Source: Sutcliffiella horikoshii
GTDB lineage: Bacteria; Bacillota; Bacilli; Bacillales; Bacillaceae_I
Reading direction: 5' to 3'
DNA length: 64,000 bases
Assembly: GCF_020524325.1 (NCBI RefSeq)
Contig: NZ_JAIVKY010000008.1
Coordinates: 248,001 to 312,000, forward strand
The notes beneath the pieces are model-generated. The model did not search any database and was not told where the DNA came from. It saw only the letters and a list, made by a program, of their open reading frames with translations. A program made the translations under genes and the position numbers. Position 1 is the first letter of the stretch. Every line of letters begins with the position of its first letter. This document shows positions 36,351 to 46,239 of this stretch, in pieces.

Positions 36351-37016
36351 TTATAGTATAGATTGATAATGGCTTGTTGTTTGTTGTATTACATCTTGCT
36401 TTACGCTATCTAAGAGTAGGGTATAGTGATCCTCTAAGGATTGATTTTTCGCTTTTGATGAATCCCCCTCCAGTTGAGAATAATAGATAGGTTCTTCTAG
36501 TTTGATATAAACTTCGGGCTTGCGTTCACCAGTGAAAGTATAGTATAGGCATACAGGAACTATTGGAATATCTGTGTTTTTAGTGATGTGGATGGCTCCT
36601 GGCAGGAAACCAAGAGGACGAATTTCAAGGTGTCGCTCGTCTCCTTGTGGAAAAAGCCACAGGGTTTTATCGTCTTTTAATCGGTCTTTTGCATAATTCA
36701 TAGATCGGACAATGTCTTTGGGATTGTCTCTGTTCACCGAAAATGCACCAATTTTACGAAAGAATGGGAACTCGCGAATTCCTTTTTCGTGCATCATAAC
36801 ATAGCTCTCCTGTTTGGTGATAACCTGATTTAAATGAAAGACCACCAAAGCGTCCCACCATGTACTATGATTGACAATATACAAGGCAGGAGACGGGGGG
36901 AGGCTTGCACGCTCACCCATGGAATAATAGATACCTTTAAAATGAAATCGAAGAAAACGTTTATTAAACTGGTGAAAAAAATAATCAAACTGTTTGCTTT
37001 TTTTTGCTGGAATCAT
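36351..37016 (-). CDS. PlsC-type acyltransferase of the carotenoid locus
   Basis: 221 residues. The acyltransferase HX4D motif is clear (NHSTWWD, His50 to Asp55), followed by FPQGDERH (block III-like) and IPIVPVCLYY (block IV-like). By position it should esterify the sugar of the glycosylated carotenoid with a fatty acid, the role of the acyltransferase in staphyloxanthin-like pigments; that substrate is inference. Its start overlaps the upstream cruF-like gene by 32 bases. It is not the integral-membrane CrtO type of S. aureus. Confidence 0.82.
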   Translation of the reverse strand: MIPAKKSKQFDYFFHQFNKRFLRFHFKGIYYSMGERASLPPSPALYIVNHSTWWDALVVFHLNQVITKQESYVMMHEKGIREFPFFRKIGAFSVNRDNPKDIVRSMNYAKDRLKDDKTLWLFPQGDERHLEIRPLGFLPGAIHITKNTDIPIVPVCLYYTFTGERKPEVYIKLEEPIYYSQLEGDSSKAKNQSLEDHYTLLLDSVKQDVIQQTTSHYQSIL

Positions 37017-37776
37017 GTAGGAACTCCTTTGATTTCAGTGTAGCCAAGTATAATAAAAGGGTAGGAATAATGGTTACAGTCAACGCCAGGTAAAGTTCTG
37101 CTGTTAGTGCAATCATACAGAACATTCCAATCATTAATCCGTACAATACATACATATTCCTCTCCCAGTAGTGATTTTCCTTTGAAGAAATATTTTTCGA
37201 ACAGAATAAAATGACAAGATGAAACAGTAAAGAAAGTCCAAACCAACTGTAAAAGTTAAACATGGGAATGTCGTAATAAAAGCTTGTACCTTCCCAAATC
37301 CAATACTCCTTTGCTATAAACGCAACAGGATCAATGATTAAATCCAATACCACAGTAGCAAAAGAAGCAAGAATGGCCTTTGTTAGAATAGATGCATGTG
37401 GAATAACTCTATTTGCCAGCACATGTGACGTGGAAATGACCAATACCCATGCAAAACCAATTGTAATCGGCACATCAAATAACTTCGGCCCAAAATAGGA
37501 ATTATAATAATAGTCTCCAAAAAGGAATCCATATTTCACTCCAAAGTGTTCCGCAGCCATTGCGACAAAAAAGACGAGAATGGTAAAGAAAATCCCGATA
37601 ACACGGTAATTTTTAATGAGATATATCGCTCCCAGGGTTCCGGCGGTGACAAGAAAAACGACATTTGCCCATTCCAGCCAAGGAGGCAAAAGATCAAACG
37701 TCAATAACACGACCCCGCATATGTACCAAACGATAAAAAAACGGACAATCAATTTTTCCCACATGTTAATCTTCAA
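36985..37776 (-). CDS. CruF-like carotenoid 1',2'-hydratase family membrane protein
   Basis: About 263 residues with seven or eight hydrophobic helices and the family-type segments MAAEHFGVKYGFLFGDYYY and DLIIDPVAFIAKEYWIWEGTSFYYDIPMFNFYSW that mark CruF (carotenoid biosynthesis, formerly DUF422). CruF adds water to the psi-end double bond of an acyclic carotenoid, making a hydroxyl that can be glycosylated. The ribosome site AGAGGTGAT fits best with a TTG start near 37776; GTG 37785 and ATG 37764 are alternatives. It is the first gene of the minus-strand block. Confidence 0.75.
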   Translation of the reverse strand: MKINMWEKLIVRFFIVWYICGVVLLTFDLLPPWLEWANVVFLVTAGTLGAIYLIKNYRVIGIFFTILVFFVAMAAEHFGVKYGFLFGDYYYNSYFGPKLFDVPITIGFAWVLVISTSHVLANRVIPHASILTKAILASFATVVLDLIIDPVAFIAKEYWIWEGTSFYYDIPMFNFYSWFGLSLLFHLVILFCSKNISSKENHYWERNMYVLYGLMIGMFCMIALTAELYLALTVTIIPTLLLYLATLKSKEFLHDSSKKKQTV

Positions 37777-37841
37777 CAATATCACCTCTAGGAGGAATTA
37801 TAGCATTATAGTTTAATGATTGTATAGGTTTTGTATACATG

Positions 37842-37880
37842 AAAAAGCGATTCAGTGGGCTTAGCCATGAATCGCTTTTT
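37842..37880. terminator. Terminator downstream of amt
   Basis: AAAAAGCGATTCA and TGAATCGCTTTTT form a 13-bp stem. On the minus strand it lies 37 bases past the amt stop. Confidence 0.85.
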
Positions 37881-37916
37881 CTAGCTATTAATCATGATAG
37901 GCGAAGAGGGAGAAGT

Positions 37917-39296
37917 TTAAACTTCCTTCGCTTTACGTTTTTGTGTAGTTCCGCCTAAATTGTTCAGACGATGAACTAAACCAGTTCCGAATTCTGGTGC
38001 TGAACTATTATCGGAGAAGACCGACTCTCTAAGCTCATAAGCAGAAGAACCGTGTTCTGCAAAATCAAGCCCTGAAATCTCTTCTTCCTTCGTAACACGA
38101 ATGCTAGTAAAGCGGGTAACAATGAATAAGAATAAGCCAACAGAACCGATTGTCCATGCCGTAACTGCCAGGATACCTACTGCTTGAATGCCTAACTGGG
38201 ATACTCCGCCTCCGTAAAATAATCCCGTTGAAGTGGAGAATAAACCTACAGCAAGTGTTCCCCAAATACCGCATACGCCATGAACCGCAATGGCACCAAC
38301 CGGGTCGTCGATTTTTGCTTTACGATCGATGAATGTAACTGCCTCTACTAGAAGAACCCCTGAAACCAAACCAATAATGATGGCTCCAATTGGAGATACA
38401 TCCCCTGTTCCTGCTGTGATACCAACTAACCCAGCTAATGCACCGTTCAAGGTTAAGGAAGCATCAATGCGCTGATAACGGAATTGCGTATAGAATGCAG
38501 AGGCCAGCACACCAGCAGATGCAGATAATAAAGTGGTTGTTATGACATGTGGAATAAGGGCTGGATCTGCAGCTAACGTGCTACCGCCATTAAATCCAAA
38601 CCAACCAAACCATAAGATGAATACACCAAGTGCCCCAAGTGGGATATTGTGTCCGGAGATAACATTAACTTTGCCGTTTGAGTATTTTCCAAGACGTGCT
38701 CCTAAAAACTTAACCGCAACAATTGCACCAAGTGCACCGGTAAGATGAACGACTGTAGAGCCTGCGAAATCAGTAAATCCTAGCTCTGATAACCATCCGC
38801 CACCCCAAACCCAGTGACCAACAATCGGATAGATAAGTGCTGTCATGGCAACGGTTAAAAGAATATAACTAGATAGCTTCATGCGTTCTGCGACAGCCCC
38901 GGAGATGATAGTGGCGCAAGTTGCCGCGAACATTGCTTGGAAAACGAAGAAACCGATTTGATCTTCGTGTCCTGTAAGAAAAAAGCCGTCAAGTCCGGTG
39001 AATCCTCCGATTGAACTGCCGAACATTAGAGCATAACCTATTGCTAAATATAGAATGGAGGCGATGGATATGGTGAGGAAGTTCTTCATTAGGATATTCA
39101 GTGCATTTTTAGAACGGGTAAATCCTGATTCGACCATTGCGAATCCTGCGTGCATAAAAAATACTAATAGTGCTGCTACCATAATCCAAACCATATCAAG
39201 AGAGACGCTTAAACCTTCAACCGTAGGTGCTTGTGCATGTGCTGTAGAACTGATCAATAATCCGCCTGTAACCAGTGATCCTATTTTCTTTTTCAT
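37917..39296 (-). CDS. amt: Ammonium transporter Amt
   Basis: A 459-residue trimeric-channel protein that imports ammonium under nitrogen limitation. A cleavable signal peptide (to about HAQA) precedes 11 membrane helices. Family signatures are VESGFTRSKNALN, DFAGSTVVHLTGALGAIV, HNIPLGALGVFILWFGWFGFNGGS and AIAVHGVCGIWG, which includes one of the pore histidines. The start is ATG 39296 with AAAGG at 9 bases; the ATG at 39305 is directly against that site. It follows glnK by 24 bases, so the pair is one operon. Confidence 0.95.
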   Translation of the reverse strand: MKKKIGSLVTGGLLISSTAHAQAPTVEGLSVSLDMVWIMVAALLVFFMHAGFAMVESGFTRSKNALNILMKNFLTISIASILYLAIGYALMFGSSIGGFTGLDGFFLTGHEDQIGFFVFQAMFAATCATIISGAVAERMKLSSYILLTVAMTALIYPIVGHWVWGGGWLSELGFTDFAGSTVVHLTGALGAIVAVKFLGARLGKYSNGKVNVISGHNIPLGALGVFILWFGWFGFNGGSTLAADPALIPHVITTTLLSASAGVLASAFYTQFRYQRIDASLTLNGALAGLVGITAGTGDVSPIGAIIIGLVSGVLLVEAVTFIDRKAKIDDPVGAIAVHGVCGIWGTLAVGLFSTSTGLFYGGGVSQLGIQAVGILAVTAWTIGSVGLFLFIVTRFTSIRVTKEEEISGLDFAEHGSSAYELRESVFSDNSSAPEFGTGLVHRLNNLGGTTQKRKAKEV

Positions 39297-39320
39297 AATT
39301 ATCATCCTTTCTTATTGAAA

Positions 39321-39662
39321 TTAAATGATGGCAAGCTTTCCGTTTTCTCCTGTGCGGATCCGGATGGCATCTTCCACAGGATAAATAAAAATCTTTCCGT
39401 CGCCTACTGTGTTGGTCGAGCATACTTCTTGAATGATTTGGACAATTTCATCTACGTATTCAGATTCGACAACCATTTCCACCTTGACCTTAGGCAAAAG
39501 CTTAATTTCAAAAGTGTTTCCTCTAAAAAGACCCTGTTGACCTTTTTGCTGTCCGCAACCTGCTACTTCTGAGACGGTTAAACCGTTGATTCCGACTTCT
39601 TCTAGCTTTTCGCGAAGAGCACGGAAGGTTTCGGGTCTAACAATAGCTTCCACTTTTTTCAT
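39321..39662 (-). CDS. glnK: PII nitrogen regulatory protein GlnK
   Basis: 113 residues. A PII fold with VEAIVRPETFRALREKL, T-loop LFRGNTFEIKLLPKV and the B-loop TNTVGDGKIFIYPVEDAIRIRTGE. It binds and blocks Amt when ammonium is sufficient and in B. subtilis also holds TnrA. Residue 51, the tyrosine uridylylated in enteric PII, is phenylalanine here, so that modification is not possible. It is upstream of amt, the reverse of nrgA-nrgB in B. subtilis. Ribosome site AAAGGAGAG. Confidence 0.95.
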   Translation of the reverse strand: MKKVEAIVRPETFRALREKLEEVGINGLTVSEVAGCGQQKGQQGLFRGNTFEIKLLPKVKVEMVVESEYVDEIVQIIQEVCSTNTVGDGKIFIYPVEDAIRIRTGENGKLAII

Positions 39663-39684
39663 TGGTATCTCTCCTTTAAGTTAA

Positions 39685-39701
39685 TGTTATGTTTCCTAAC
39701 A
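39685..39701 (-). promoter_or_regulatory. TnrA/GlnR-type box in the glnK leader
   Basis: TGTTATGTTTCCTAACA fits TGTNA-N7-TNACA exactly and is a perfect TGTTA/TAACA inverted repeat, 23 bases before the glnK start and downstream of the predicted start point. Confidence 0.65.
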
Positions 39702-39753
39702 TCTTTAGTTATGTTTTATATCATATTCTATATTTATGCGCTGCGCAATAGGA

Positions 39754-39806
39754 ATTATCAAAAAATTCAGTCGAAAGCGCTTACTAGTTTGTAAGGAAAT
39801 CTAACA
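39754..39806 (-). promoter_or_regulatory. glnK-amt promoter with upstream TnrA-type box
   Basis: TGTAAGGAAATCTAACA (39790-39806) fits TGTNA-N7-TNACA and also the WWWT core of TnrA sites. Reading minus, a GATAAT -10 box (39759-39754) follows, which puts the box centre about 50 bases upstream of the likely start, the classic activation distance. A TCGAAAGCGCTTACT segment (39771-39785) between them resembles a CcpA cre site with two mismatches. Confidence 0.62.
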
Positions 39807-39888
39807 TAAGGAAAAAAGGGGGTTGCTTAAACGAAAAAAAGCCCTCAAATTGGAGGACTTCAAAGAAGATAAGATTGTATTTAACTTT

Positions 39889-40015
39889 GTTGATTTCCGT
39901 TCCAGGCGCTTCGCTTGCCTGCGGGCGGTCCGTGAGCCTCCTCAGGCTTCGCCTTCCGGGGTCTCACCTGTCCCTTCCTCCCGCGGGCGTCTGCGCGCCT
40001 TCCACTTCAATCAAC
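39889..40015 (-). repeat. Dispersed structured repeat, subfamily A, copy 3
   Basis: 127 bp, nearly identical to 3249-3371 except in the loop flanked by GTGAG and CTCAC. It faces a subfamily B copy 84 bases away. Spurious reading frames cross it but none has a ribosome site. Confidence 0.87.
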
Positions 40016-40099
40016 TAGGTGACTTCATTTACCTTAGTCAAAAAGCTATTTAACCGACGTTACTGAAGTACAAATAACCTTTCTTTAACGTAAATTCTA

Positions 40100-40228
40100 G
40101 CTGTGGATTGGAGCAAATGGCGGAGACTCCAGCGGGGGAGTAACGGTAGATTGAGACCCCTCAGGCGAAGCCGAGGAGGCTCAAACACCGTCCCGCGGAA
40201 AGCGAAGTCATTTGCGTAAAGGAGCAGC
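40100..40228 (+). repeat. Dispersed structured repeat, subfamily B, copy 4
   Basis: 129 bp from GCTGTGGATTGGAGC to GGAGCAGC. CAAATGGC pairs with GTCATTTG through one G-T. It ends 20 bases before the MATE gene stop. Confidence 0.87.
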
Positions 40229-40247
40229 GGCGATACCCTATTACATT

Positions 40248-41600
40248 CTATGAAGCTTTTTCGTGGACGAAGGATTTGGTTACCCAAATGCGGGACTTCC
40301 AGCGATATAGCATGATGATGCCACGCAACCACTCATCTAAAATCATCGCAATCCACACACCGACTAAACCAAATCCAAAATGAATGCCAAGCACATACGA
40401 AACAGTAACACTAACCCCCCACATCGATAGAATTCCGATATAAACAGGAAATCTTACATCACCTGCTGCACGCAAAGCATTGATTACAACCAAGTTGAAT
40501 GAACGCCCCGGTTCCAAAATCACGGTAAATAAAATCAGCGTACCTCCAAGTGCAATGATGTCTGGGTTATCTGTAAAGAATCCTAAAAGAGTATCAGAGA
40601 AAAATGCGATTGGTATAGCGGTCAAAATAGAGATTAAAATGGCGAGGCGTAAACTTTTAATGCAACGCTTGTATGCCTCTTCTATTTTTCCTGCCCCGAT
40701 CTGATGACCAATCATTATTTGCGTACCCTGACTGATGGCTACACTAAATAAGAAAATAAACATCATTAAACTTTGTGCATACACCTTTGTAGTCAATGCC
40801 TCTGTACCGATCATGACGATGAAATAAGTAATCACAATTTGAGATGTATTGTAAGACAAATGCTCTCCAGCTGATGGAATGCCTATTTTTAATAAATTTT
40901 TCAGATGGCTTACAGGCAGGCGGAACATTTTCTTAAATGGCAAAGGTTCTTCAATTCTTTTGAAAAGAAGAAAAGTAATGACGATTAATCCTAATGCCCG
41001 GCTTGTTACGGTAGAAATAGCTACCCCTTCCACGCCTAGAACGGGGATGCCGAACGGACCAAATATAAATAAATAGTTACCGATAACATTAATGATATTC
41101 ATTCCAATGGTTACATACATGGCATCCCTAGTGAAACCATAGCTTCTGATGGTAGCACCCATCGTGATGATGAGAGCCTGAACAAACGAGAAGATCCCGA
41201 CCATTTTCAGATAAGAATCTGCCTCGGTTAAGAGTTCTGGAGGGAGATCCATCAATAATAAAAGCTTGGAACTGAAAAGGAATACCAAAATACTGATGGC
41301 TACACTGAAAATTAGATTTGCGCCGATAGAGACAACCGTAACTTCTGCAGCAATTTCTCTTTTTTTTGATCCAAGATACTGTGCAACCAGGATGGTGGTA
41401 CCTGTTGCGATGAAACCAAACATAACAATCAACATAAACAAGATTTGATTAGCAACCCCAACGGCTGCAACGGAGTCATCTGAATACTGACTCAACATTA
41501 ATATATCTGCATTTCCCATTAGCATGTGAAGTAGTACTTCAATAAAGATTGGCCATGTTAAGGCAAAGAGGGTGAGTTTCTTAGTGTTTGTTTCTTTCAT
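40248..41600 (-). CDS. yisQ: MATE-family efflux protein, YisQ-like
   Basis: A 450-residue, 12-helix multidrug and toxic-compound extrusion protein with two homologous halves. Family features are LTWPIFIEVLLHMLMGNADILMLS at the N-terminus, GVANQILFMLIVMFGFIATGTTILVAQYLGSKK, IRSYGFTRDAMYVTIGMNIINVIGNYLFIFG, and the second-half QGTQIMIGHQIGAGK. Transport is Na+ or H+ coupled; the drug spectrum is unknown. It is divergent from the AraC regulator, in the same pairing as yisQ-yisR of B. subtilis. Confidence 0.9.
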   Translation of the reverse strand: MKETNTKKLTLFALTWPIFIEVLLHMLMGNADILMLSQYSDDSVAAVGVANQILFMLIVMFGFIATGTTILVAQYLGSKKREIAAEVTVVSIGANLIFSVAISILVFLFSSKLLLLMDLPPELLTEADSYLKMVGIFSFVQALIITMGATIRSYGFTRDAMYVTIGMNIINVIGNYLFIFGPFGIPVLGVEGVAISTVTSRALGLIVITFLLFKRIEEPLPFKKMFRLPVSHLKNLLKIGIPSAGEHLSYNTSQIVITYFIVMIGTEALTTKVYAQSLMMFIFLFSVAISQGTQIMIGHQIGAGKIEEAYKRCIKSLRLAILISILTAIPIAFFSDTLLGFFTDNPDIIALGGTLILFTVILEPGRSFNLVVINALRAAGDVRFPVYIGILSMWGVSVTVSYVLGIHFGFGLVGVWIAMILDEWLRGIIMLYRWKSRIWVTKSFVHEKAS

Positions 41601-41718
41601 TCATTTACTCCTTTTGATGAATCCGACATAAAACCATTCCTAGTTTAACCGCATTTTATTATAATAGAAAGAGATGATTTCGATACTTATTGGATTATTA
41701 CGACTTGAGGTGTAAAGA

Positions 41719-42591
41719 ATGTCAATGATAGCTATGTCCATCCCGCCATTTCCGACTTTTATAAGGGGTGGGGAATATACATTTAATAAAGGAGAACGGC
41801 ACTTTTCCAGAGTGTTTACCGTTTTTGATCTTTTATATGTGAAAAAAGGTACCTTGTACATGCAAGAAGGGGAAGAACGTTTCGTTGTGAAAGAAGGACA
41901 ATATGTCATATTGGTTCCAGGTGAAAGACACGAAGGATATGCAGATTGCACAGAACAAACCGATTATTTCTGGTTGCATTTTGTTATCCCTGGAAATGAG
42001 TATCAGATGGTGGAGGATAAGGAACTGGATTGGTCCTTTGTATATAAAAAAGAGCCAACCTTTACGGAAGTAGGTTACTATCATTTTCATATTCCGCAGT
42101 GGGGTGAAGTGAAAAGAAGGGAAATTGTCGAACAACAATTGGAAACGCTTCTTACTACGAGAGATGGGGATGCACATGTTCCGGATGATTACTTAAAGCA
42201 GCAAATTCAATTCTCTGAGTTCATCGTACAGTTGCAAAAAGAGGCATTCTCGATTCCGAGTGCGACCGAAAAGGTATGTGAGAGTGCAATGAAGTACATT
42301 CAAGAAAATTATAAAGAGCCTGTTAATATGAGTGTATTAAAAGAGGAATTGAATTTTCACCCTGATTATTTGACGCGTTGTATGCAAAAAACGATAGGAA
42401 TTAGTCCGATGCAGTACTTAACCCATTACCGCTTGCATCATGCGAAAAAGCTTTTGGCGGAAACGGAGTATAAGGTATCAGCAATTTCACGAGAGGTCGG
42501 CATAGATGACGTTACGTATTTTTCTAAGTTGTTTAAGAAGGTTGAGGGCACAACACCGATGGAATACCGTAGATTGGTGCATAGGAAATGA
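41719..42591 (+). CDS. yisR: AraC-family transcriptional regulator, YisR-like
   Basis: 290 residues. An N-terminal cupin-like sensor (about 20-90, with GTLYMQEGEERFVVKEGQYVILVPGERHEGY) is followed by two C-terminal helix-turn-helix motifs (about 195-285, with LKEELNFHPDYLTRCMQKTIGISPMQYLTHYRL and ISREVGIDDVTYFSKLFKKVEGTTPMEYRR). AGGTG precedes the start; in-frame ATGs at 41725 and 41734 are alternatives. It is divergent from the MATE gene and may control it. Confidence 0.9.
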   Translation: MSMIAMSIPPFPTFIRGGEYTFNKGERHFSRVFTVFDLLYVKKGTLYMQEGEERFVVKEGQYVILVPGERHEGYADCTEQTDYFWLHFVIPGNEYQMVEDKELDWSFVYKKEPTFTEVGYYHFHIPQWGEVKRREIVEQQLETLLTTRDGDAHVPDDYLKQQIQFSEFIVQLQKEAFSIPSATEKVCESAMKYIQENYKEPVNMSVLKEELNFHPDYLTRCMQKTIGISPMQYLTHYRLHHAKKLLAETEYKVSAISREVGIDDVTYFSKLFKKVEGTTPMEYRRLVHRK

Positions 42592-42607
42592 GTTTATAGA
42601 CAACGAA

Positions 42608-42634
42608 ATGCCCGCTATTTTGCTTAGCGGGCAT
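42608..42634. terminator. Hairpin between the AraC gene and the GH13 gene
   Basis: ATGCCCGCT and AGCGGGCAT pair around a 9-base loop between the two convergent genes. T tracts are weak. Confidence 0.6.
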
Positions 42635-42655
42635 CTTCATTGTTACTCCGTAAAT

Positions 42656-44443
<1,788 letters not shown>

Positions 44444-44447
44444 TTAA

Positions 44448-44461
44448 TGCAATCGCTTGCA
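44448..44461 (-). promoter_or_regulatory. LacI/CcpA-type operator before the GH13 gene
   Basis: TGCAATCGCTTGCA is nearly palindromic around CG and matches sites in the malE leader. Confidence 0.6.
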
Positions 44462-44712
44462 TTTATTGCGAAAAAAAATGGTTGAAATGGTTTCATTGCC
44501 ATTTTATTCAACATAAGGGTATGTCAAAAAAGAAACAATGTCAATGAAAAGAGAAAGGGTCATGGTGAGAGGAAGGTATTGAAAAAAACTACGTGATGAA
44601 AAAGCCCTGACTCTGGATTGATTTTCTCATATATACCAAGGTTTTTAGAAGGTAGGTAATATCATGCAGACTATGAAACTATCAGGATATCAAAGTTTTT
44701 TTAAAAAACAGG

Positions 44713-44823
44713 TTGTCAATTGGGCGAATACATGTATAATAAAAAGTGAGAGTTGTGCAATCGTTTTCATGAAAAATGTAAGCGTTATATGTTTTCGCTT
44801 ACATTTATGCAATCGTTTGTGCA
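44713..44823 (+). promoter_or_regulatory. malE promoter with a cluster of LacI-family operators
   Basis: TTGTCA (44713-44718), 16 bases and TATAAT (44735-44740) form a good sigma-A promoter. Downstream lie TGCAATCGTTTTCA (44756-44769), TGTAAGCG and CGCTTACA as an inverted pair (44778-44803, of which TGTTTTCGCTTACA is a good cre match in reverse), and TGCAATCGTTTGTGCA (44808-44823). This suggests combined MalR-type and CcpA repression. The rest of 44462-44712 shows nothing I can name. Confidence 0.65.
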
Positions 44824-44862
44824 ACTTAGTAGAAAGATTATTCAAATGACGGAGGGGTCAAA

Positions 44863-46158
44863 ATGAAAAAGTTTTTAGCAATGCTTATGGTTGCTGTCCT
44901 AACACTAGGCGTACTTGCAGCTTGTGGTCCACAACGTGACACAGGTAACAACGCAGGTGGCAACGGTGGTTCAGCAGAAGGCGAAGGAACTACAACTGAA
45001 GGTGTAGATAAGCCTGAAAAGTTAACAGTTTGGGTAAACGATGACGAGAAACAAAGAGCAGCATTAGATGAAATCTTTACAGCTTATACTGAAGAAACTG
45101 GTATTGAAGTAGAAGCAACTGGTATTTCCATGTTGGATCAAGTGGAAGCGCTTGCTCTTGACGGTCCAGCTGGTAACGGTCCAGACGTTTTCTTTGGTCC
45201 ACATGACCGTCTTGGTGATATCGTTCTTCGTGGTCTAGCTGACCCAATCGACTTAGGGGAAGATGCTTCTCTTTACAGTGAAACTGCTATGAATGCAGTA
45301 ACAGTAGATGGTGAAGCGTATGGAGTTCCTCAAGTTCTAGAAACATACGGTATGTTCTACAATAAAGATCTTGTATCTGCAGAAGAAATTGCAACAATGG
45401 AAGGACTAATGAAAGTTGCTGAAGAGCAAACTGACGCTGGTCAAGACAAATACGGATTCTTAATGGAAGCAACTAACTTCTACTTTGTTTATCCGTTCTT
45501 CGCTGGTAATGGCGGTTATGTATTCAACAACGATGGATCTGGATTTGACGCTTCTGACATCGGTCTTGCTAACGAGGGTGCTGTTGAAGGTGGAGCATTA
45601 ATTCAATCTTGGTTCGACAATGGTTACATTCCTAAAGAAATCAATGGCGACATCATGAGTGGTCTTTTCACAGAAGGTAAAGTAGCAACTGTTCTTACAG
45701 GTCCTTGGAACATCGCTACTTACAGAGATGCTTTAGGTGACAAATTAGGTACAGCTACATTACCTAAACTTGAAAATGGAGACGTTCCTAAGTCTTTCGT
45801 TGGTGTAAAAGCTTGGATGTTAAGCTCTTACTCTGAGAATCAAGAGTGGGCAATCGACTTAATGAAGTACATCACAAAATATGAAAATGCAATGAAATAC
45901 TATGAAGCAGCTGGTGAAATGCCTGCACTTCAAGAAGCATTAGATAGCGAAGAGATTGCTAACGATGAAATCATCGGTGCATTCGCTGAGCAAACTCAAT
46001 ATGGTGAGCCAATGCCAAACATTCCACAAATGCAACAAGTTTGGGATCCAATGGGTAGCGCTCTTCAATTCATCGCTAACGGCGACGATGTTGGTGAAGT
46101 ATTAGAAGAAGCAGTTCAAACAATCGAAGATAATATTGCAGCTAGTGGAGCTGAATAA
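44863..46158 (+). CDS. malE: Maltodextrin ABC transporter substrate-binding lipoprotein
   Basis: 431 residues. A lipoprotein signal with lipobox LGVLAAC (Cys21) is followed by a low-complexity Gly/Glu/Thr linker (about 25-48). The family 1 binding domain begins LTVWVNDDEKQRAALDEIF and contains GPDVFFGPHDRLGD, TYGMFYNKDL, FYFVYPFFAGNGGY, VLTGPWNI and KAWMLSSYSENQEWA, as in MalE and MdxE. It binds maltodextrins outside the membrane. Codon use is unusually uniform (many GGT, GCT and AAC codons), a sign of high expression. AAGGAG-like site GGAGGGG. Confidence 0.93.
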   Translation: MKKFLAMLMVAVLTLGVLAACGPQRDTGNNAGGNGGSAEGEGTTTEGVDKPEKLTVWVNDDEKQRAALDEIFTAYTEETGIEVEATGISMLDQVEALALDGPAGNGPDVFFGPHDRLGDIVLRGLADPIDLGEDASLYSETAMNAVTVDGEAYGVPQVLETYGMFYNKDLVSAEEIATMEGLMKVAEEQTDAGQDKYGFLMEATNFYFVYPFFAGNGGYVFNNDGSGFDASDIGLANEGAVEGGALIQSWFDNGYIPKEINGDIMSGLFTEGKVATVLTGPWNIATYRDALGDKLGTATLPKLENGDVPKSFVGVKAWMLSSYSENQEWAIDLMKYITKYENAMKYYEAAGEMPALQEALDSEEIANDEIIGAFAEQTQYGEPMPNIPQMQQVWDPMGSALQFIANGDDVGEVLEEAVQTIEDNIAASGAE

Positions 46159-46177
46159 TTACTAACGATTAAACCTG

Positions 46178-46212
46178 GTGGGTAGACTAAGCTTCAACGC
46201 TAGTCTATCCAC
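46178..46212 (+). other. Intergenic hairpin between malE and malF
   Basis: GTGGGTAGACTA pairs with TAGTCTATCCAC over 12 bp (one G-T) with no adequate T run before malF. Such hairpins commonly protect the malE message and reduce downstream expression; that role is inferred. Confidence 0.6.
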
Positions 46213-46239
46213 TATATTTCTTTAAGAGGAGGATCTGCT

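Noticed and set aside
39823-40053. ORF of 76 codons crossing the subfamily A repeat at 39889
   Set aside because: It starts at a TTG, its second half is the repeat sequence, and no similar frame is kept in the other repeat copies.
44664-44849. ORF of 61 codons upstream of malE
   Set aside because: It overlaps the malE promoter and operators and has a composition unlike the local genes.
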